This document shows, piece after piece, positions 45,437 through 54,892 of a stretch of 64,000 nucleotides of DNA (positions within the stretch are counted from its first letter, which is position 1; the number at the start of each line of letters is the position of its first letter). A program made the translations under genes and the position numbers. The notes under the pieces were generated by a model. The model was not told the DNA's origin. It did not search any database and saw only the letters and a program-made list of their open reading frames with translations. Origin of the DNA: an uncultured Sulfitobacter sp. (lineage in GTDB: Bacteria; Pseudomonadota; Alphaproteobacteria; Rhodobacterales; Rhodobacteraceae); the NCBI GenBank assembly GCA_938003685.1, contig CALKXT010000047.1:43073-107072 (forward strand), in the 5' to 3' direction.

Positions 45437-46588
45437 TTATCGCGGCAGCGGTGTTGTGCCTTTATTGTAGGGCTTCCAATCGGTGATCTCTGGATAATAC
45501 ATGTCCCGCCATTTACGCACGCGCGGATTCATGATGCGTCGCCACAACGGCGGGCACATGGCGGCCATTGTCATCACTGGATACCCGAAAGGTAGTTGGG
45601 GTGCCTGATCTGGACCATAGGTTTGCAACACCGGGAAACGGCGATCTGGTTTATAATGATGGTCGGAATGACGCTGTAGATTGATCAACAACCAATTGGA
45701 TGCCTTGTGCGATGCGTTCCACGAATGGTGTGGTTGTACATGTTCATATTTGCCATCACCCAGATGTTTGCGCGTGAGACCGTAGTGTTCGATGTAATTC
45801 ACCAATTCCAACTGCCAGATCGCGACGCTGGCTTGAAAGAGAAACAGCAAGACGCCAGTCCAGCCGCCGAGGATCAACGCCAACACCAACAACCCGCCTT
45901 GCATTATCCAGTACTTGAAAAAAGGATTACTCAGGTCCGTCCAAGACAGGTCTTTGCGCGCCAGCATTTGCTTTTCCGCGTTAAAGGCCGATTTTATCGA
46001 TTGAATTAGGACGCGCGGATAAAACCGATGAAATCCCTCATTGTAATGCGCGGTGACCGGGTCACGCGGTGTTGCAACATAGCGGTGATGCACCAACAAA
46101 TGCTCAGACCGGAAATGCGAATAAAGCACCATTGCCAGCAGTGCATCGCCCAAGAACCGCTCCACCTTATTCTTTTGGTGCATCAATTCGTGACTGTAAT
46201 TAATGCCGATAGTCCCGGTAAAAACGCCCACACCAAAAAATAAAAATATCCGTTCGGCAGTGCCCAGATGTTCTGCGCGGGGCACATACCAAAGCAGCCC
46301 GAACAGCGTAATGAATTGCAGCGGGACCCAGATCAACGTGACGAGACGATACCAAAACAGATCATCATCCGTCGCTTCAAGGTCGGCATTCTCAAGGTTC
46401 AGGCCAACCACCTGATCCAGCAGCGAAAACATGAACCACGTCACCAGTGGCAGCAACGCGATAGTCCAACCGCCCTGCATTGCACAAAACCATGCCAAAG
46501 GGATCAAGCCAAGGGATAGCCAAAACGGGGCAGCACGCGAGATGCGCGCAAGTTCAGCAGGGGCGATGATCGGGTTATGGGCGGTCAT
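45437..46588 (-). CDS. alkB: Alkane 1-monooxygenase (AlkB type)
   Basis: An integral-membrane diiron enzyme that hydroxylates the terminal carbon of medium-chain alkanes with O2 and electrons from rubredoxin. The 383-residue product shows the four histidine regions: NYSHELMHQK, EHLLVHHRYV, the family signature NYIEHYGLTR, and LQRHSDHHYK. Six helices are apparent. No rubredoxin or rubredoxin reductase gene is adjacent and none is fused to it, so electrons must come from elsewhere. The start at 46588 (MTAHNPIIAPAELAR) is chosen over the long frame from 46681. mutY lies 73 bp upstream on the same strand; the pairing looks accidental. Confidence 0.93.
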   Translation of the reverse strand: MTAHNPIIAPAELARISRAAPFWLSLGLIPLAWFCAMQGGWTIALLPLVTWFMFSLLDQVVGLNLENADLEATDDDLFWYRLVTLIWVPLQFITLFGLLWYVPRAEHLGTAERIFLFFGVGVFTGTIGINYSHELMHQKNKVERFLGDALLAMVLYSHFRSEHLLVHHRYVATPRDPVTAHYNEGFHRFYPRVLIQSIKSAFNAEKQMLARKDLSWTDLSNPFFKYWIMQGGLLVLALILGGWTGVLLFLFQASVAIWQLELVNYIEHYGLTRKHLGDGKYEHVQPHHSWNASHKASNWLLINLQRHSDHHYKPDRRFPVLQTYGPDQAPQLPFGYPVMTMAAMCPPLWRRIMNPRVRKWRDMYYPEITDWKPYNKGTTPLPR

Positions 46589-46661
46589 ATTTGAAAACCT
46601 TACTGGCTTGTTTTCCGTGATATAGCGCAAATTGAACGCCATACAAAGCAGTGACGCTGCG

Positions 46662-47729
46662 CTAGTCCTGAGACAAATCAAAAGCCTTGCGCATTACTGT
46701 CGGTAGGTCTGAGGGGCGAAACTGATCTTTTGGGATGAATTGTCCGTTGATTGGATGTGCGTCTGAGCTGATCATCGCCACTTTAACCTTAAGAAGAAGA
46801 TGAAAGTGCGTAAAAGTATGGCGCACTTCACCTGCAAGGTTCAGCCATTTTGCCTCAATCGGTGGGGTGCCAAGCGGACGGTCATCGGTGACATCAACCC
46901 AATCTGATCCCGGCCAGCCCAACATGCCGCCCAACAATCCCTTGTCAGGTCGCGTTTCCAACAACCACGCGCCGTCCTCGCGCTGAGCGAGATAGACTGT
47001 GCCATGGCGCACAGGTTTGGCTTTCTTCGGTGTCTTTTTGGGCAATTCTGCCGCCGTTCCCGCGATCCTTGCCGCACAGGGGGAACGCCAAGGACAAATA
47101 CCGCAAGCAGGGGATTTCGGACTGCAAATCGTTGCGCCCAAATCCATCACCGCCTGCGCATAATCGCCGGGACGATCATCTGGTGTCAAAGCCTCAGCCT
47201 TGATCATCAATTCAGGTTTGGCGGCAGGCAGGGGGGTGTGGATATCATAAAGCCGCGACATCACCCGTTCGACATTGCCGTCAAGCACGGTGAACGGCAG
47301 ATCAAACGCAATCGATGATACGGCAGCAGCCGTGTAAGGGCCAATGCCAGGTAATTTTAGCAATGCTGCGTGATCTGCTGGAAATTTTCCGCCATGTTCA
47401 TCGACCACGGCACGCGCGCATTTCAGCAAATTGCGCGCGCGGGCGTAATATCCAAGACCCGCCCATTCGCCCATCACGTCTGCATCTTGTGCGGCGGCCA
47501 GATCATCCACCGTCGGCCAGCGCGTCACAAAGCGGCGAAAATAATCACGCACCGTTGCAACAGTGGTTTGCTGCAACATGATCTCGCTCATCCATATGCG
47601 GTAGGGATCAGGCAAAACCCCGGCTTTGCGGGCATCTGGCCCCACACGCCACGGCATTTCGCGGGCATGAACGTCATACCATTCCAGCAGAATGTGCGGC
47701 AGCTCGCTTGTTAGGGAAAATTCACGCAA
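46662..47729 (-). CDS. mutY: A/G-specific adenine glycosylase
   Basis: Removes adenine paired with 8-oxoguanine in DNA repair. The 355-residue product has WYDVHAREMPWR, MLQQTTVATV with the catalytic Glu just before, the HhH-GPD motif LPGIGPYTAAAV, and the 4Fe-4S set in CSPKSPACGICPWRSPC (C-x6-C-x2-C-x5-C). The C-terminal Nudix-like domain that reads the oxoguanine is present (LLETRPDKGLLGGMLGWPG). The frame has no ATG at the right place: a TTG at 47727-47729 opens it, with GGAG 9 nt upstream, and an in-frame stop lies two codons before. Confidence 0.95.
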   Translation of the reverse strand: MREFSLTSELPHILLEWYDVHAREMPWRVGPDARKAGVLPDPYRIWMSEIMLQQTTVATVRDYFRRFVTRWPTVDDLAAAQDADVMGEWAGLGYYARARNLLKCARAVVDEHGGKFPADHAALLKLPGIGPYTAAAVSSIAFDLPFTVLDGNVERVMSRLYDIHTPLPAAKPELMIKAEALTPDDRPGDYAQAVMDLGATICSPKSPACGICPWRSPCAARIAGTAAELPKKTPKKAKPVRHGTVYLAQREDGAWLLETRPDKGLLGGMLGWPGSDWVDVTDDRPLGTPPIEAKWLNLAGEVRHTFTHFHLLLKVKVAMISSDAHPINGQFIPKDQFRPSDLPTVMRKAFDLSQD

Positions 47730-47813
47730 TCTTTATGGCTCCGGGCTTTGTCTTGGGTTGGTGGTTGCGCTTGAACAGGGTATGTAGAACGCGAAGTTTC
47801 GGGGACCATAGTC

Positions 47814-48323
47814 ATGCCGCCACGGCGCACCAGTACAAAAGGATTTAAACGCACGGACAGCCTACTGTCTGGGCAAATTCGGCGTGCCTCTGAAACCCGT
47901 GGTTTTGCGCAATCGCGCGTATTGACCCAATGGGCCGAAATTGCAGGAACAGCAACGGCAAGCATCGCCCAACCCGTTGAAATTGGCTATGGCCGTGGGG
48001 GTATGGGCGCGACCTTAACCTTGCTGACGACAGGGGCAAACGCCCCGATGCTAGAAATGCAAAAAGAGCAACTGCGCACAAAGGTAAATGCGGTTTACGG
48101 ATATAATGCCATCGCGCGTATCCGTATCACGCAAACTGCCGCATCAGGGTTTTCTGAAGGCAAAGTCGCCTTTGGTCACCAGAATCCCACTGCGACACAC
48201 CCCAAGCCAGACCCAGCCCTGCGTCAAAAAGCAGCAGAGGCAACACAGCCTGTAACAGACGATGGTCTGCGCGATGCCCTTGCACGTCTGGGCGAAAATA
48301 TATTGAACAGAACCAAACGCTGA
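47814..48323 (+). CDS. DUF721/DciA family protein
   Basis: A 169-residue basic protein of the DciA family (DUF721), thought to help load the DnaB helicase in bacteria without DnaC. The family part is about residues 20-110: SGQIRRASETRGFAQSRVLTQWAEIAG, LTLLTTGANAPMLEMQKEQLRTKVNAVYGYNAI. The C-terminal third is Ala/Pro/Lys-rich. It starts from ATG at 47814 in an 84-bp gap divergent from mutY and is followed 22 bp on by the DsbA-like gene. Family assignment from memory, moderately sure. Confidence 0.82.
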   Translation: MPPRRTSTKGFKRTDSLLSGQIRRASETRGFAQSRVLTQWAEIAGTATASIAQPVEIGYGRGGMGATLTLLTTGANAPMLEMQKEQLRTKVNAVYGYNAIARIRITQTAASGFSEGKVAFGHQNPTATHPKPDPALRQKAAEATQPVTDDGLRDALARLGENILNRTKR

Positions 48324-48345
48324 AAAGCTGACAAAGGAAATCGAC

Positions 48346-49017
48346 ATGATGAACCGCAGAAATATGATCCTCACAGCATTTGCAGCCCTTGGTGTGGGCG
48401 GCTGGGCATTGACCAATAATATGGGCGGCAAAAATTCAACGCCTGTTAACCCATTGGCTGGTGCGGCAAATGCGCAAACCACCGATGTGGACACGTCCAG
48501 CATCAAGGACATGATGATCGGCAATCCTGACGCGCCCGTAACCATCATCGAATACGCATCCTATACTTGCCCGCATTGTGCATCATTCCATAACGGTACG
48601 TTTAAGCAGCTTAAGACAGATTACATCGATACGGGCAAAATCAACTTTATCTACCGCGAAGTATATTTCGACCGCTTTGGTCTGTGGGCCTCAATGGTGG
48701 CGCGCTGTGGTGGTCAAGAAAAGTTCTTTGGTATTTCGGATCTGATCTACAAAACCCAATCTGAATGGACCCGCGCAGGTGAACCTGCCGCGATTGCTGA
48801 AGAGCTAAGCAAAATTGGCCGTTTGGCAGGGTTGGACAGCGATACATTGGATGCTTGCCTGAAAGATGGTGCAAATGCCGAAATGCTGATTGCTTGGGAA
48901 AAACAAAACCGCGAAGCGGATGATGTGACATCGACCCCCAGCTTTATCATCGATGGCAAAAAGCAATCGAACATGTCCTATGAGGACATGAAAGCACTGA
49001 TCGACGCGGCGCTGTAA
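48346..49017 (+). CDS. DsbA family thioredoxin-like protein
   Basis: A 223-residue periplasmic thiol oxidoreductase. A signal sequence (NMILTAFAALGVGGWALTNN) is followed by a linker and the thioredoxin fold. The active site is C75-P-H-C78 in YASYTCPHCASF, the DsbA motif, and the cis-Pro segment is STPSFIIDGKK. In roseobacters such proteins form or shuffle disulfides in the periplasm. The ATG at 48346 follows AAAGGA. The CoA transferase gene begins 5 bp after the stop. Confidence 0.92.
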   Translation: MMNRRNMILTAFAALGVGGWALTNNMGGKNSTPVNPLAGAANAQTTDVDTSSIKDMMIGNPDAPVTIIEYASYTCPHCASFHNGTFKQLKTDYIDTGKINFIYREVYFDRFGLWASMVARCGGQEKFFGISDLIYKTQSEWTRAGEPAAIAEELSKIGRLAGLDSDTLDACLKDGANAEMLIAWEKQNREADDVTSTPSFIIDGKKQSNMSYEDMKALIDAAL

Positions 49018-49021
49018 AGTG

Positions 49022-50137
49022 ATGACCGCCGCACCGCTCAAGGGCCTTAAAGTTATTGAAATGGCGCGTGTACTGGCCGGCCCTTGGGCTGGTCAGACGC
49101 TGTCTGATCTTGGCTGTGAAGTTATCAAAGTGGAAAGCCCGGCTGGCGATGATACGCGACAGTGGGGCCCACCGTTTGTTACCCGTGATGACGATGTAAC
49201 GGCGTCCTATTTCCATTCGACAAACCGAGGCAAGGCGTCCGTCACCATCGATTTCCGCACCCCGGAAGGCCAAGCACAGGTCAAAGACTTGCTGCGAGAT
49301 GCTGACATTGTGATCGAGAATTTTAAGACAGGTGGGTTGGCGAAATATGGCTTGGATTTTGACAGCCTTAGGGCGGAATTCCCTCAGTTGATCTATTGCT
49401 CCATCACCGGATTTGGTCACACAGGGCCTTATGCACATCGTGCCGGATATGATTTCATTATCCAAGGTATGTCTGGTCTGATGTCGATCACTGGCGAACC
49501 TGATGGTCAGCCGCAAAAGTCTGGTATGGCGATCACAGATGTGTTCACGGGCATCTACGCGACTACGGCGATTCTAGCAGCGGTACATCAGCGCACGCAG
49601 ACCGGTCATGGACAGCACATTGATATGTCATTGCTGGATTGTGCTGTAGCAATCACTGGCAATCAGGCGATGAATTATCTGACGACAGGCAAGGCCCCGA
49701 CACGTATGGGGAACGCGCATCCTAACCTCACGCCATATGAAGTGTTTGAAAGTAGTGATGGGCATCTGATCATCGCGACAGGTAATGATGGCCAATACCA
49801 AAGGCTGTGCAAGCTACTTGGATTAGACGATATGGCAACCGCGCCAGAGTTTTCCAAAAATGCAGATCGGGTTGCAAATCGCCCCGAAATGATCCGCCGT
49901 TTGAGTGACGCGACGCGCCAGCGGTCGCGCGACGATCTACTGGCCGCTTGTGAAACACACAATGTGCCAGCCGGGCCTATCAATGACATGGCCGATGTCA
50001 TGGCGGATCCACAGGTCATTGCGCGCGGTATGCAAATTGAACTTGATGGTGTGCCGGGCTTGCGGTCCCCATTCCGGTTTTCAGATGCAGAATTGTCATT
50101 GCACCGTCCATCCCCAAAACTAGGCGAAGATAACTAA
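49022..50137 (+). CDS. CaiB/BaiF family CoA transferase
   Basis: A class III CoA transferase of 371 residues, moving CoA between a CoA thioester and a free acid. Seen: [57 protein letters not shown], catalytic-loop [34 protein letters not shown] and the dimer-forming C-terminus. The specific acid cannot be named. A GTG at 49019 is possible, but ATG at 49022 is taken. The stop overlaps the converging lpxK stop by 4 bp. Confidence 0.92.
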   Translation: MTAAPLKGLKVIEMARVLAGPWAGQTLSDLGCEVIKVESPAGDDTRQWGPPFVTRDDDVTASYFHSTNRGKASVTIDFRTPEGQAQVKDLLRDADIVIENFKTGGLAKYGLDFDSLRAEFPQLIYCSITGFGHTGPYAHRAGYDFIIQGMSGLMSITGEPDGQPQKSGMAITDVFTGIYATTAILAAVHQRTQTGHGQHIDMSLLDCAVAITGNQAMNYLTTGKAPTRMGNAHPNLTPYEVFESSDGHLIIATGNDGQYQRLCKLLGLDDMATAPEFSKNADRVANRPEMIRRLSDATRQRSRDDLLAACETHNVPAGPINDMADVMADPQVIARGMQIELDGVPGLRSPFRFSDAELSLHRPSPKLGEDN

Positions 50138-51123
50138 GGTTTTGGCAGTTTTTTCAGCGCGTCAAAAAGAGCGTTTTCAGTTGGTAAAGCTAAGCGGACC
50201 GGCAACGTAATCACCTTCATCCGAAACGCCGCAGGAAGCCGCACTGCGTCTTTCTCTGTTGTGACCAATTGTGCGCCGCGCGCAGTTGCATCCGCCTCTA
50301 GTCGCCCCATAAGCGCGGGCGTTAGGGGTTGGTGATCATCCAATGCTTCGCAATGCACCAGTGTCGCGCCAAGGCTGCGCAATGTGGCAAAGAACTTCTC
50401 GGGATGACCGATGCCGGCGAAAGCCAAAGCTTGCGTATCTGACCAATCCATACCAGTTTGCAAAGGTGTTAACGCAGCTTGGACGTGGGGCAAGTTCGGT
50501 GGCACAACTGAGGTATCAAAATTGCTTTGGGCTGTTTCATCACCGATAGACAGCAAGAGATCAGTACGCCTCAACCCGACATCAACAGGTTCACGCAATG
50601 GCCCTGCTGGCAAGCACAACCCGTTGCCAAACCCCTTTACGGCATCGACGACAACAATGCAGAGGTCATAACTCACGGCAGGGTTTTGGAACCCATCATC
50701 AAAGACGATAACACTCGCGCCTGCATCTTGTGCCGCTTTGGCCCCTGCGGCGCGATCACGTGCGACCCACACTTCTGCAAAGGCGGCCAACAACAGCGGC
50801 TCGTCCCCGACATCGGCCGCCTTGTGACGTTTGGGATCAACGCGCACAGGCCCCTCCAACGTCCCGCCATAACCCCGCGACACAATGTGTGGTTCGTGAA
50901 AAAGCCCACGCAGATGTTCAACGACTGCCATGACGGTAGGTGTTTTTCCTGTGCCACCTGCGTTGATATTTCCCACGCAGATTGTGGGAACATCCAACGT
51001 AATAGGTGTGCCTTTGGCCAACCTGCGCGCGCTGCCCAGTGCGTAAACTGCGCCCAAGGGCTGCAACAGGCGCGCGCGCCAGTCCGGCTTTGGCAAATGC
51101 CAGAAGTGAGGTGGGCGACTCAT
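50134..51123 (-). CDS. lpxK: Tetraacyldisaccharide 4'-kinase
   Basis: Phosphorylates the 4' position of the lipid A precursor at the inner membrane face. The 329-residue product has an N-terminal helix, the P-loop [17 protein letters not shown] at about residues 50-66, [24 protein letters not shown] and the segment [15 protein letters not shown] ([15 protein letters not shown]). All are standard LpxK features. It follows waaA in the conserved lipid A/Kdo block and overlaps the waaA stop by 4 bp. Confidence 0.96.
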   Translation of the reverse strand: MSRPPHFWHLPKPDWRARLLQPLGAVYALGSARRLAKGTPITLDVPTICVGNINAGGTGKTPTVMAVVEHLRGLFHEPHIVSRGYGGTLEGPVRVDPKRHKAADVGDEPLLLAAFAEVWVARDRAAGAKAAQDAGASVIVFDDGFQNPAVSYDLCIVVVDAVKGFGNGLCLPAGPLREPVDVGLRRTDLLLSIGDETAQSNFDTSVVPPNLPHVQAALTPLQTGMDWSDTQALAFAGIGHPEKFFATLRSLGATLVHCEALDDHQPLTPALMGRLEADATARGAQLVTTEKDAVRLPAAFRMKVITLPVRLALPTENALFDALKKLPKP

Positions 51124-52352
51124 AACTGACCCACATGGTCGTCTAGCGCGTCTTGGACCAGATCAATCACCCGGTCCGTCAATGCCGCACCCTGACTGAT
51201 CACATCCCAACCTGCGTGTGCCATTGCGGCGGCTTGATCCGGCGCAATCAATCGGGACACCGCTGTTCCCAATGCGTCTGCGTCATTTACGATACGCGCG
51301 GCACCCGCAGCAGCAAGTCGCGTATAAGAGGGCATAAACCGACGCACCTTTGGTCCATACAATACGGCCGATCCAAGAGCAGCCGCTTCAAATGGATCAA
51401 AGCCACCTTTATCAGACAAGAGGGATGACCCCAGAAAGGACACAGGTGCCACCCGATAAAACAAACCCAGATCAGCAGTGTCATCTGCGATCATGACTTG
51501 GGTTGAATCATCTGGAGGGGTGACACCGTTCCAGTGGTTCACATTAAAGTCGCGCGACATCGCCTGATCTACGGTGGCGTCGACATCTATCGGATCAGCG
51601 GGGTGAAGGATCAACAACAGACGATGCGACAATCGCAATGCCTGACGATGGGCCGTTAAAACGATAGGGACTTCAGCAAGTGATGTTTGTGCTGCGAACC
51701 AAACTGGTCTGCCGCCAAGGGCTGCTGAAAGTTCAGCCAAATCAGAATCAGCACATTGCAACGCTTGTCCCCCGGCAAGGAGCGGCGATGTTACCTCAAT
51801 ATCGGTGCGCGGCAATCCCAACTGTGCCAAGCGTCTTAATCCGGCATCCGAACGGGTTAAGACAGCACTAAAGCGGGTCAATAAATCGCGAGTTAAATCC
51901 GGTAGCCAACGGTCCCGACGGCCATCAAATCCCTTTGTGTCAGCATCAATTAAGAACAATGGGCATCCACGGTTCGCTGTCTCTAAAATCAAGTTTGGTC
52001 TAAGCGCGCCCCAGATCCAAATGCATGCACCTGGTTGCCAATGATCCAAGAACGCAGCGACACTTTTTGGGTGTTCGGTTGGGATGCGTTCAACAATCAG
52101 TTCACCCTCTAAGGATGCAGACTGCGGTGGCGCAACGAAGGCATCTTCGGTCACAGTGATTAGAACATTTAGGTCAACACGGTTTGCGCACAATCGCGTT
52201 GCTAAATCTTGCACAGCGATCATGTTGCCAGCCTCGGCGGCGTGTATCCACACCAATTCACCTGACGGACGCGCTACCGTCGGCGCATAATCATGCGCCT
52301 CGCCCCGTCGGGCCAACGCCCGATACGCCGTCAATCCCAGCGACCGCGTCAT
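51120..52352 (-). CDS. waaA: 3-deoxy-D-manno-octulosonic acid transferase
   Basis: Adds Kdo to lipid A precursor; membrane-associated glycosyltransferase of the GT-B fold. The 410-residue product shows [15 protein letters not shown] in the N-terminal half, [28 protein letters not shown] and the nucleotide-binding sequence [32 protein letters not shown]. These fit WaaA/KdtA. The usual N-terminal membrane helix is weak or missing. The upstream gene in this block is the DUF4170 pseudogene, whose stop lies 24 bp before the waaA start. Confidence 0.93.
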   Translation of the reverse strand: MTRSLGLTAYRALARRGEAHDYAPTVARPSGELVWIHAAEAGNMIAVQDLATRLCANRVDLNVLITVTEDAFVAPPQSASLEGELIVERIPTEHPKSVAAFLDHWQPGACIWIWGALRPNLILETANRGCPLFLIDADTKGFDGRRDRWLPDLTRDLLTRFSAVLTRSDAGLRRLAQLGLPRTDIEVTSPLLAGGQALQCADSDLAELSAALGGRPVWFAAQTSLAEVPIVLTAHRQALRLSHRLLLILHPADPIDVDATVDQAMSRDFNVNHWNGVTPPDDSTQVMIADDTADLGLFYRVAPVSFLGSSLLSDKGGFDPFEAAALGSAVLYGPKVRRFMPSYTRLAAAGAARIVNDADALGTAVSRLIAPDQAAAMAHAGWDVISQGAALTDRVIDLVQDALDDHVGQL

Positions 52353-52376
52353 GATAAGTTAACCCAATTCTTCAGT

Positions 52377-52602
52377 TCAAGATGCCGCTGTTTTTTCGTC
52401 CCGGAGGCATAGCATGTGCGCGATGAAATATCGTATATGCGCGTTGCCCACAGTCCGCTGTGCTTCGTTCTTCCAAGCATCATAAGCAGACGCGCAATCT
52501 GGATAAGATACCCACCACATGGATGCCATCGACATTTTCAAAGGCCATTTCGGTGGGGGTCACAAGTTCACCACCAAAGACCAAATGCTGGCGTTGGGTC
52601 AT
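52377..52602 (-). pseudogene. Frameshifted DUF4170 family gene
   Basis: The ATG at 52600-52602, with AAGGA upstream, gives MTQRQHLVFGGELVTPTEM, then FENVDGIHVVGI. That is the start of DUF4170 proteins (about 75 residues, unknown function). The frame then stops early. In the next frame the expected rest continues without a gap: YPDCASAYDAWKNEAQRTV, GNAHIRYFIAHMLCLRDE, ending at a stop at 52377-52379. One extra A on the plus strand near 52505 (T on the minus strand) accounts for everything; without it the gene encodes 74 residues. Sequencing error, real loss or slippage cannot be told apart. Order pmbA-cysQ-DUF4170-waaA-lpxK matches related genomes as I recall. Confidence 0.85.
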
Positions 52603-52656
52603 GGATTTTGTCCTTTGATCAAACATCGATGGTATTGGCCTAGCAGATGGTGACTA

Positions 52657-53433
52657 TCACGCAAGAGCATCTGTCAGCTGGGTTTGTACCGTCACGCCAC
52701 CTGCAACGACACCGTTTAAGCGGGGATCTGTGTTGTTAAAGCGCAGGTCATGCCCTTTTTGATCCGTGATGGTTCCACCCGCTTCGGACACGATCAATGC
52801 ACCCGCCGCGATGTCCCATTCCCAACTGGGATGCAGGGTTATCATGCCATCAAACCTGCCTTCGCCTACCAATGCCAAACGATACGCCAAAGAGGGGCGA
52901 TACCCGCGCTTGAACTCAGGGGCCGTATTGGTTTTCCAGCGTTGCGCAACCAGCGATGGCTTTGCTGCTAAAACGGTCGCGCTGGATAGGTGAGATTGGG
53001 TCGATGCGTGGATCACTTTGCCATTCAACGTCGCGCCCAAGCCCAAACCTGCCGCATATAATTTATCGCGCAAAGGCAGGTAAACGACTGCCGCGGTAAT
53101 GCGTCCCTGTTCTGCAACAGCAATGGAATGCGCCCATGTGCTGGACCCTTCAACAAAGCTGCGTGTGCCATCAATGGGATCAATGATGAACACACGATCT
53201 TTTGACAGACGATCTGCCGTGTCTTCGGTTTCTTCTGATAACCAACCGTAATTAGGCCGGGCCAGTCGCAAAACAGATTGCAATAAATCATTCACCGCAA
53301 GATCGGCTTCTGTCACCGGACCTGCACCATCGGGCTTGTCCCAGCGTTTTGCCGCACTTCCCGTAAAGCTGGTCGCAACACGGCCAGCCATGCGTGCAGC
53401 ATCAATCAGCAGAGGCAGATCATGCGCCGGCAA
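52657..53433 (-). CDS. Inositol monophosphatase family protein, likely 3'(2'),5'-bisphosphate nucleotidase
   Basis: A 258-residue Mg-dependent phosphatase. Seen: WLSEETEDTADR with a metal Glu pair, IIDPIDGTRSFVEG, the main metal site, and the second metal site ITLHPSWEWDIAAGALIVSEAG. The position between pmbA and DUF4170 and the sequence fit CysQ-like enzymes that split 3'-phosphoadenosine-5'-phosphate, but inositol-phosphate activity cannot be excluded. The 3' end of pmbA overlaps its start by 14 bp. Confidence 0.88.
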   Translation of the reverse strand: MPAHDLPLLIDAARMAGRVATSFTGSAAKRWDKPDGAGPVTEADLAVNDLLQSVLRLARPNYGWLSEETEDTADRLSKDRVFIIDPIDGTRSFVEGSSTWAHSIAVAEQGRITAAVVYLPLRDKLYAAGLGLGATLNGKVIHASTQSHLSSATVLAAKPSLVAQRWKTNTAPEFKRGYRPSLAYRLALVGEGRFDGMITLHPSWEWDIAAGALIVSEAGGTITDQKGHDLRFNNTDPRLNGVVAGGVTVQTQLTDALA

Positions 53434-54766
53434 GAGTCATTCCCGGCACCAATAGCGATGGAACCACCCGCGACAAATGCGGACGGGCATCATTTGCAGG
53501 GATGATCTGGCGCAGCATATCGCGCAGATTGCCTGCAATGGTACATTCGTTGATGGCATGGGTGACTTCGCCATTTTCGACCCATAGGCCGGATGCACCG
53601 CGCGAATAATCCCCAGTATTTGGATTGATCGTGCTGCCAATCATCGACGTGACCAACAGGCCGGTTCCCATGTCACGGATCAGGTCATCCCGGCTTTGGA
53701 TGCCTTGGCTCAGTTCAATGTTCCAATTGGATGGGCTGGGTCCAGATGATGTACCACGCGCGGCATTGCCCGTCGCGGGCAAACCTAATTTGCGCGCTGT
53801 CGCCAGATCAAGGGTCCATCCCTGCAATACACCATCCTCGACGATCATGCGCCGCGCGGTAGGTAACCCTTCGCCATCAAAGGGGCGCGATCCGCCCGTG
53901 CGCGGTCGGTGAGGGTCTTCGATCACGGACATCCCATCCGGCAACACGGCTTGTCCCATCGCGTCGCGCAACCATGATGCGCCACGTGCAATCGACATGC
54001 CGTTTACTGCGGCCAAAAGGTGCCCAATCAACGACGATGAAATGCGTTCATCAAACAATACAGGGTAAGCCCCGGTTGGCGGTTTACGCGCATCAAGTCG
54101 TGCCAAGGCGCGTTGTCCAGCGCAGGTGCCAATATCATCCGCATCACGCATGTCGCTTTGGAAAATGCGGCTGTCGCCGTCATAGTCCCGTTCCATACTG
54201 GCACCGCTGCCTGCAATGGCGACACAAGATAAACCACGGTCTGTACGTGCATAGCCACCAGCAAACCCATTGCTGGTGGCGAAATGAATTTCATGTGCGC
54301 TAAAGCCAGCACTTGCTGATTGTACCTGTGTCACGCCTTTGACGGTCTGCGCTGCGGCTTCGGCGCGGGCGGCATCTTCTTGCAGGTTGGCAGGCAAGGG
54401 TTCGGGCGTTTCATCCAAAAGCTGTAGCGCGTCGATGTCCCAATCGGTTGCCAGTTGCCCAGCATCAGCAAGTCCCGCATGGGGGTCTTCTGGTGCTTCT
54501 TTGGCCATCGCTACAGCGCGTTCGGCCATTTCTTCTATTGTGCGCGATGAGGTGTCAGAGGCGGAAACACTGGCACTGCGATGTCCAACAAACACGCGCA
54601 AACCGATGTCTACGCCTTCAGCGCGCTCCGCCTGTTCCAACGCGCCGCCCCGCACGTCTACAGAAACAGAAGTTGCTTGAACGGCCTTGGCATCAGCGTC
54701 GCTGGCCCCGGCTTTTTGCGCAGCGTGCAATAAAGATTTGGTCAGCGCGTCTAGGGGCTGGGACAT
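53420..54766 (-). CDS. pmbA: TldD/PmbA family metallopeptidase component
   Basis: PmbA (TldE) works with TldD as a protease that cuts unfolded or modified peptides such as microcin B17 precursor and CcdA. The 448-residue product shows VDVRGGALEQAERAEGVDIGLRVFVG near the N-terminus, EIHFATSNGFAGGYARTDR, and at the C-terminus STINPNTGDYSRGASGLWVENGEV. The HExxxH zinc site found in TldD is not seen, as expected for the PmbA half. A TldD gene is not in the window. The ATG at 54764-54766 has GGAG upstream; the ORF upstream to 54859 is not used. Confidence 0.93.
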   Translation of the reverse strand: MSQPLDALTKSLLHAAQKAGASDADAKAVQATSVSVDVRGGALEQAERAEGVDIGLRVFVGHRSASVSASDTSSRTIEEMAERAVAMAKEAPEDPHAGLADAGQLATDWDIDALQLLDETPEPLPANLQEDAARAEAAAQTVKGVTQVQSASAGFSAHEIHFATSNGFAGGYARTDRGLSCVAIAGSGASMERDYDGDSRIFQSDMRDADDIGTCAGQRALARLDARKPPTGAYPVLFDERISSSLIGHLLAAVNGMSIARGASWLRDAMGQAVLPDGMSVIEDPHRPRTGGSRPFDGEGLPTARRMIVEDGVLQGWTLDLATARKLGLPATGNAARGTSSGPSPSNWNIELSQGIQSRDDLIRDMGTGLLVTSMIGSTINPNTGDYSRGASGLWVENGEVTHAINECTIAGNLRDMLRQIIPANDARPHLSRVVPSLLVPGMTLAGA

Positions 54767-54842
54767 GGTGCAGGCTCCGTCTTGTGTTGAAGAGCAGAGG
54801 TAATGCTCATGAGGGCATAGGGCAAGGGGGCAGGCGGCCAAC

Positions 54843-54873
54843 AAAAAAGGCGCACCCAAAGGCGCGCCCTTTT
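54843..54873 (-). terminator. Rho-independent terminator downstream of the DUF2125 gene
   Basis: On the minus strand, an 8-bp stem (GGCGCGCC with GGTGCGCC, one G-T wobble) with loop TTTG runs into TTTTTT. It lies 20 bp after the stop of the DUF2125 gene and separates it from pmbA. Confidence 0.88.
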
Positions 54874-54892
54874 AAGTTCAGAAAGATACTGC

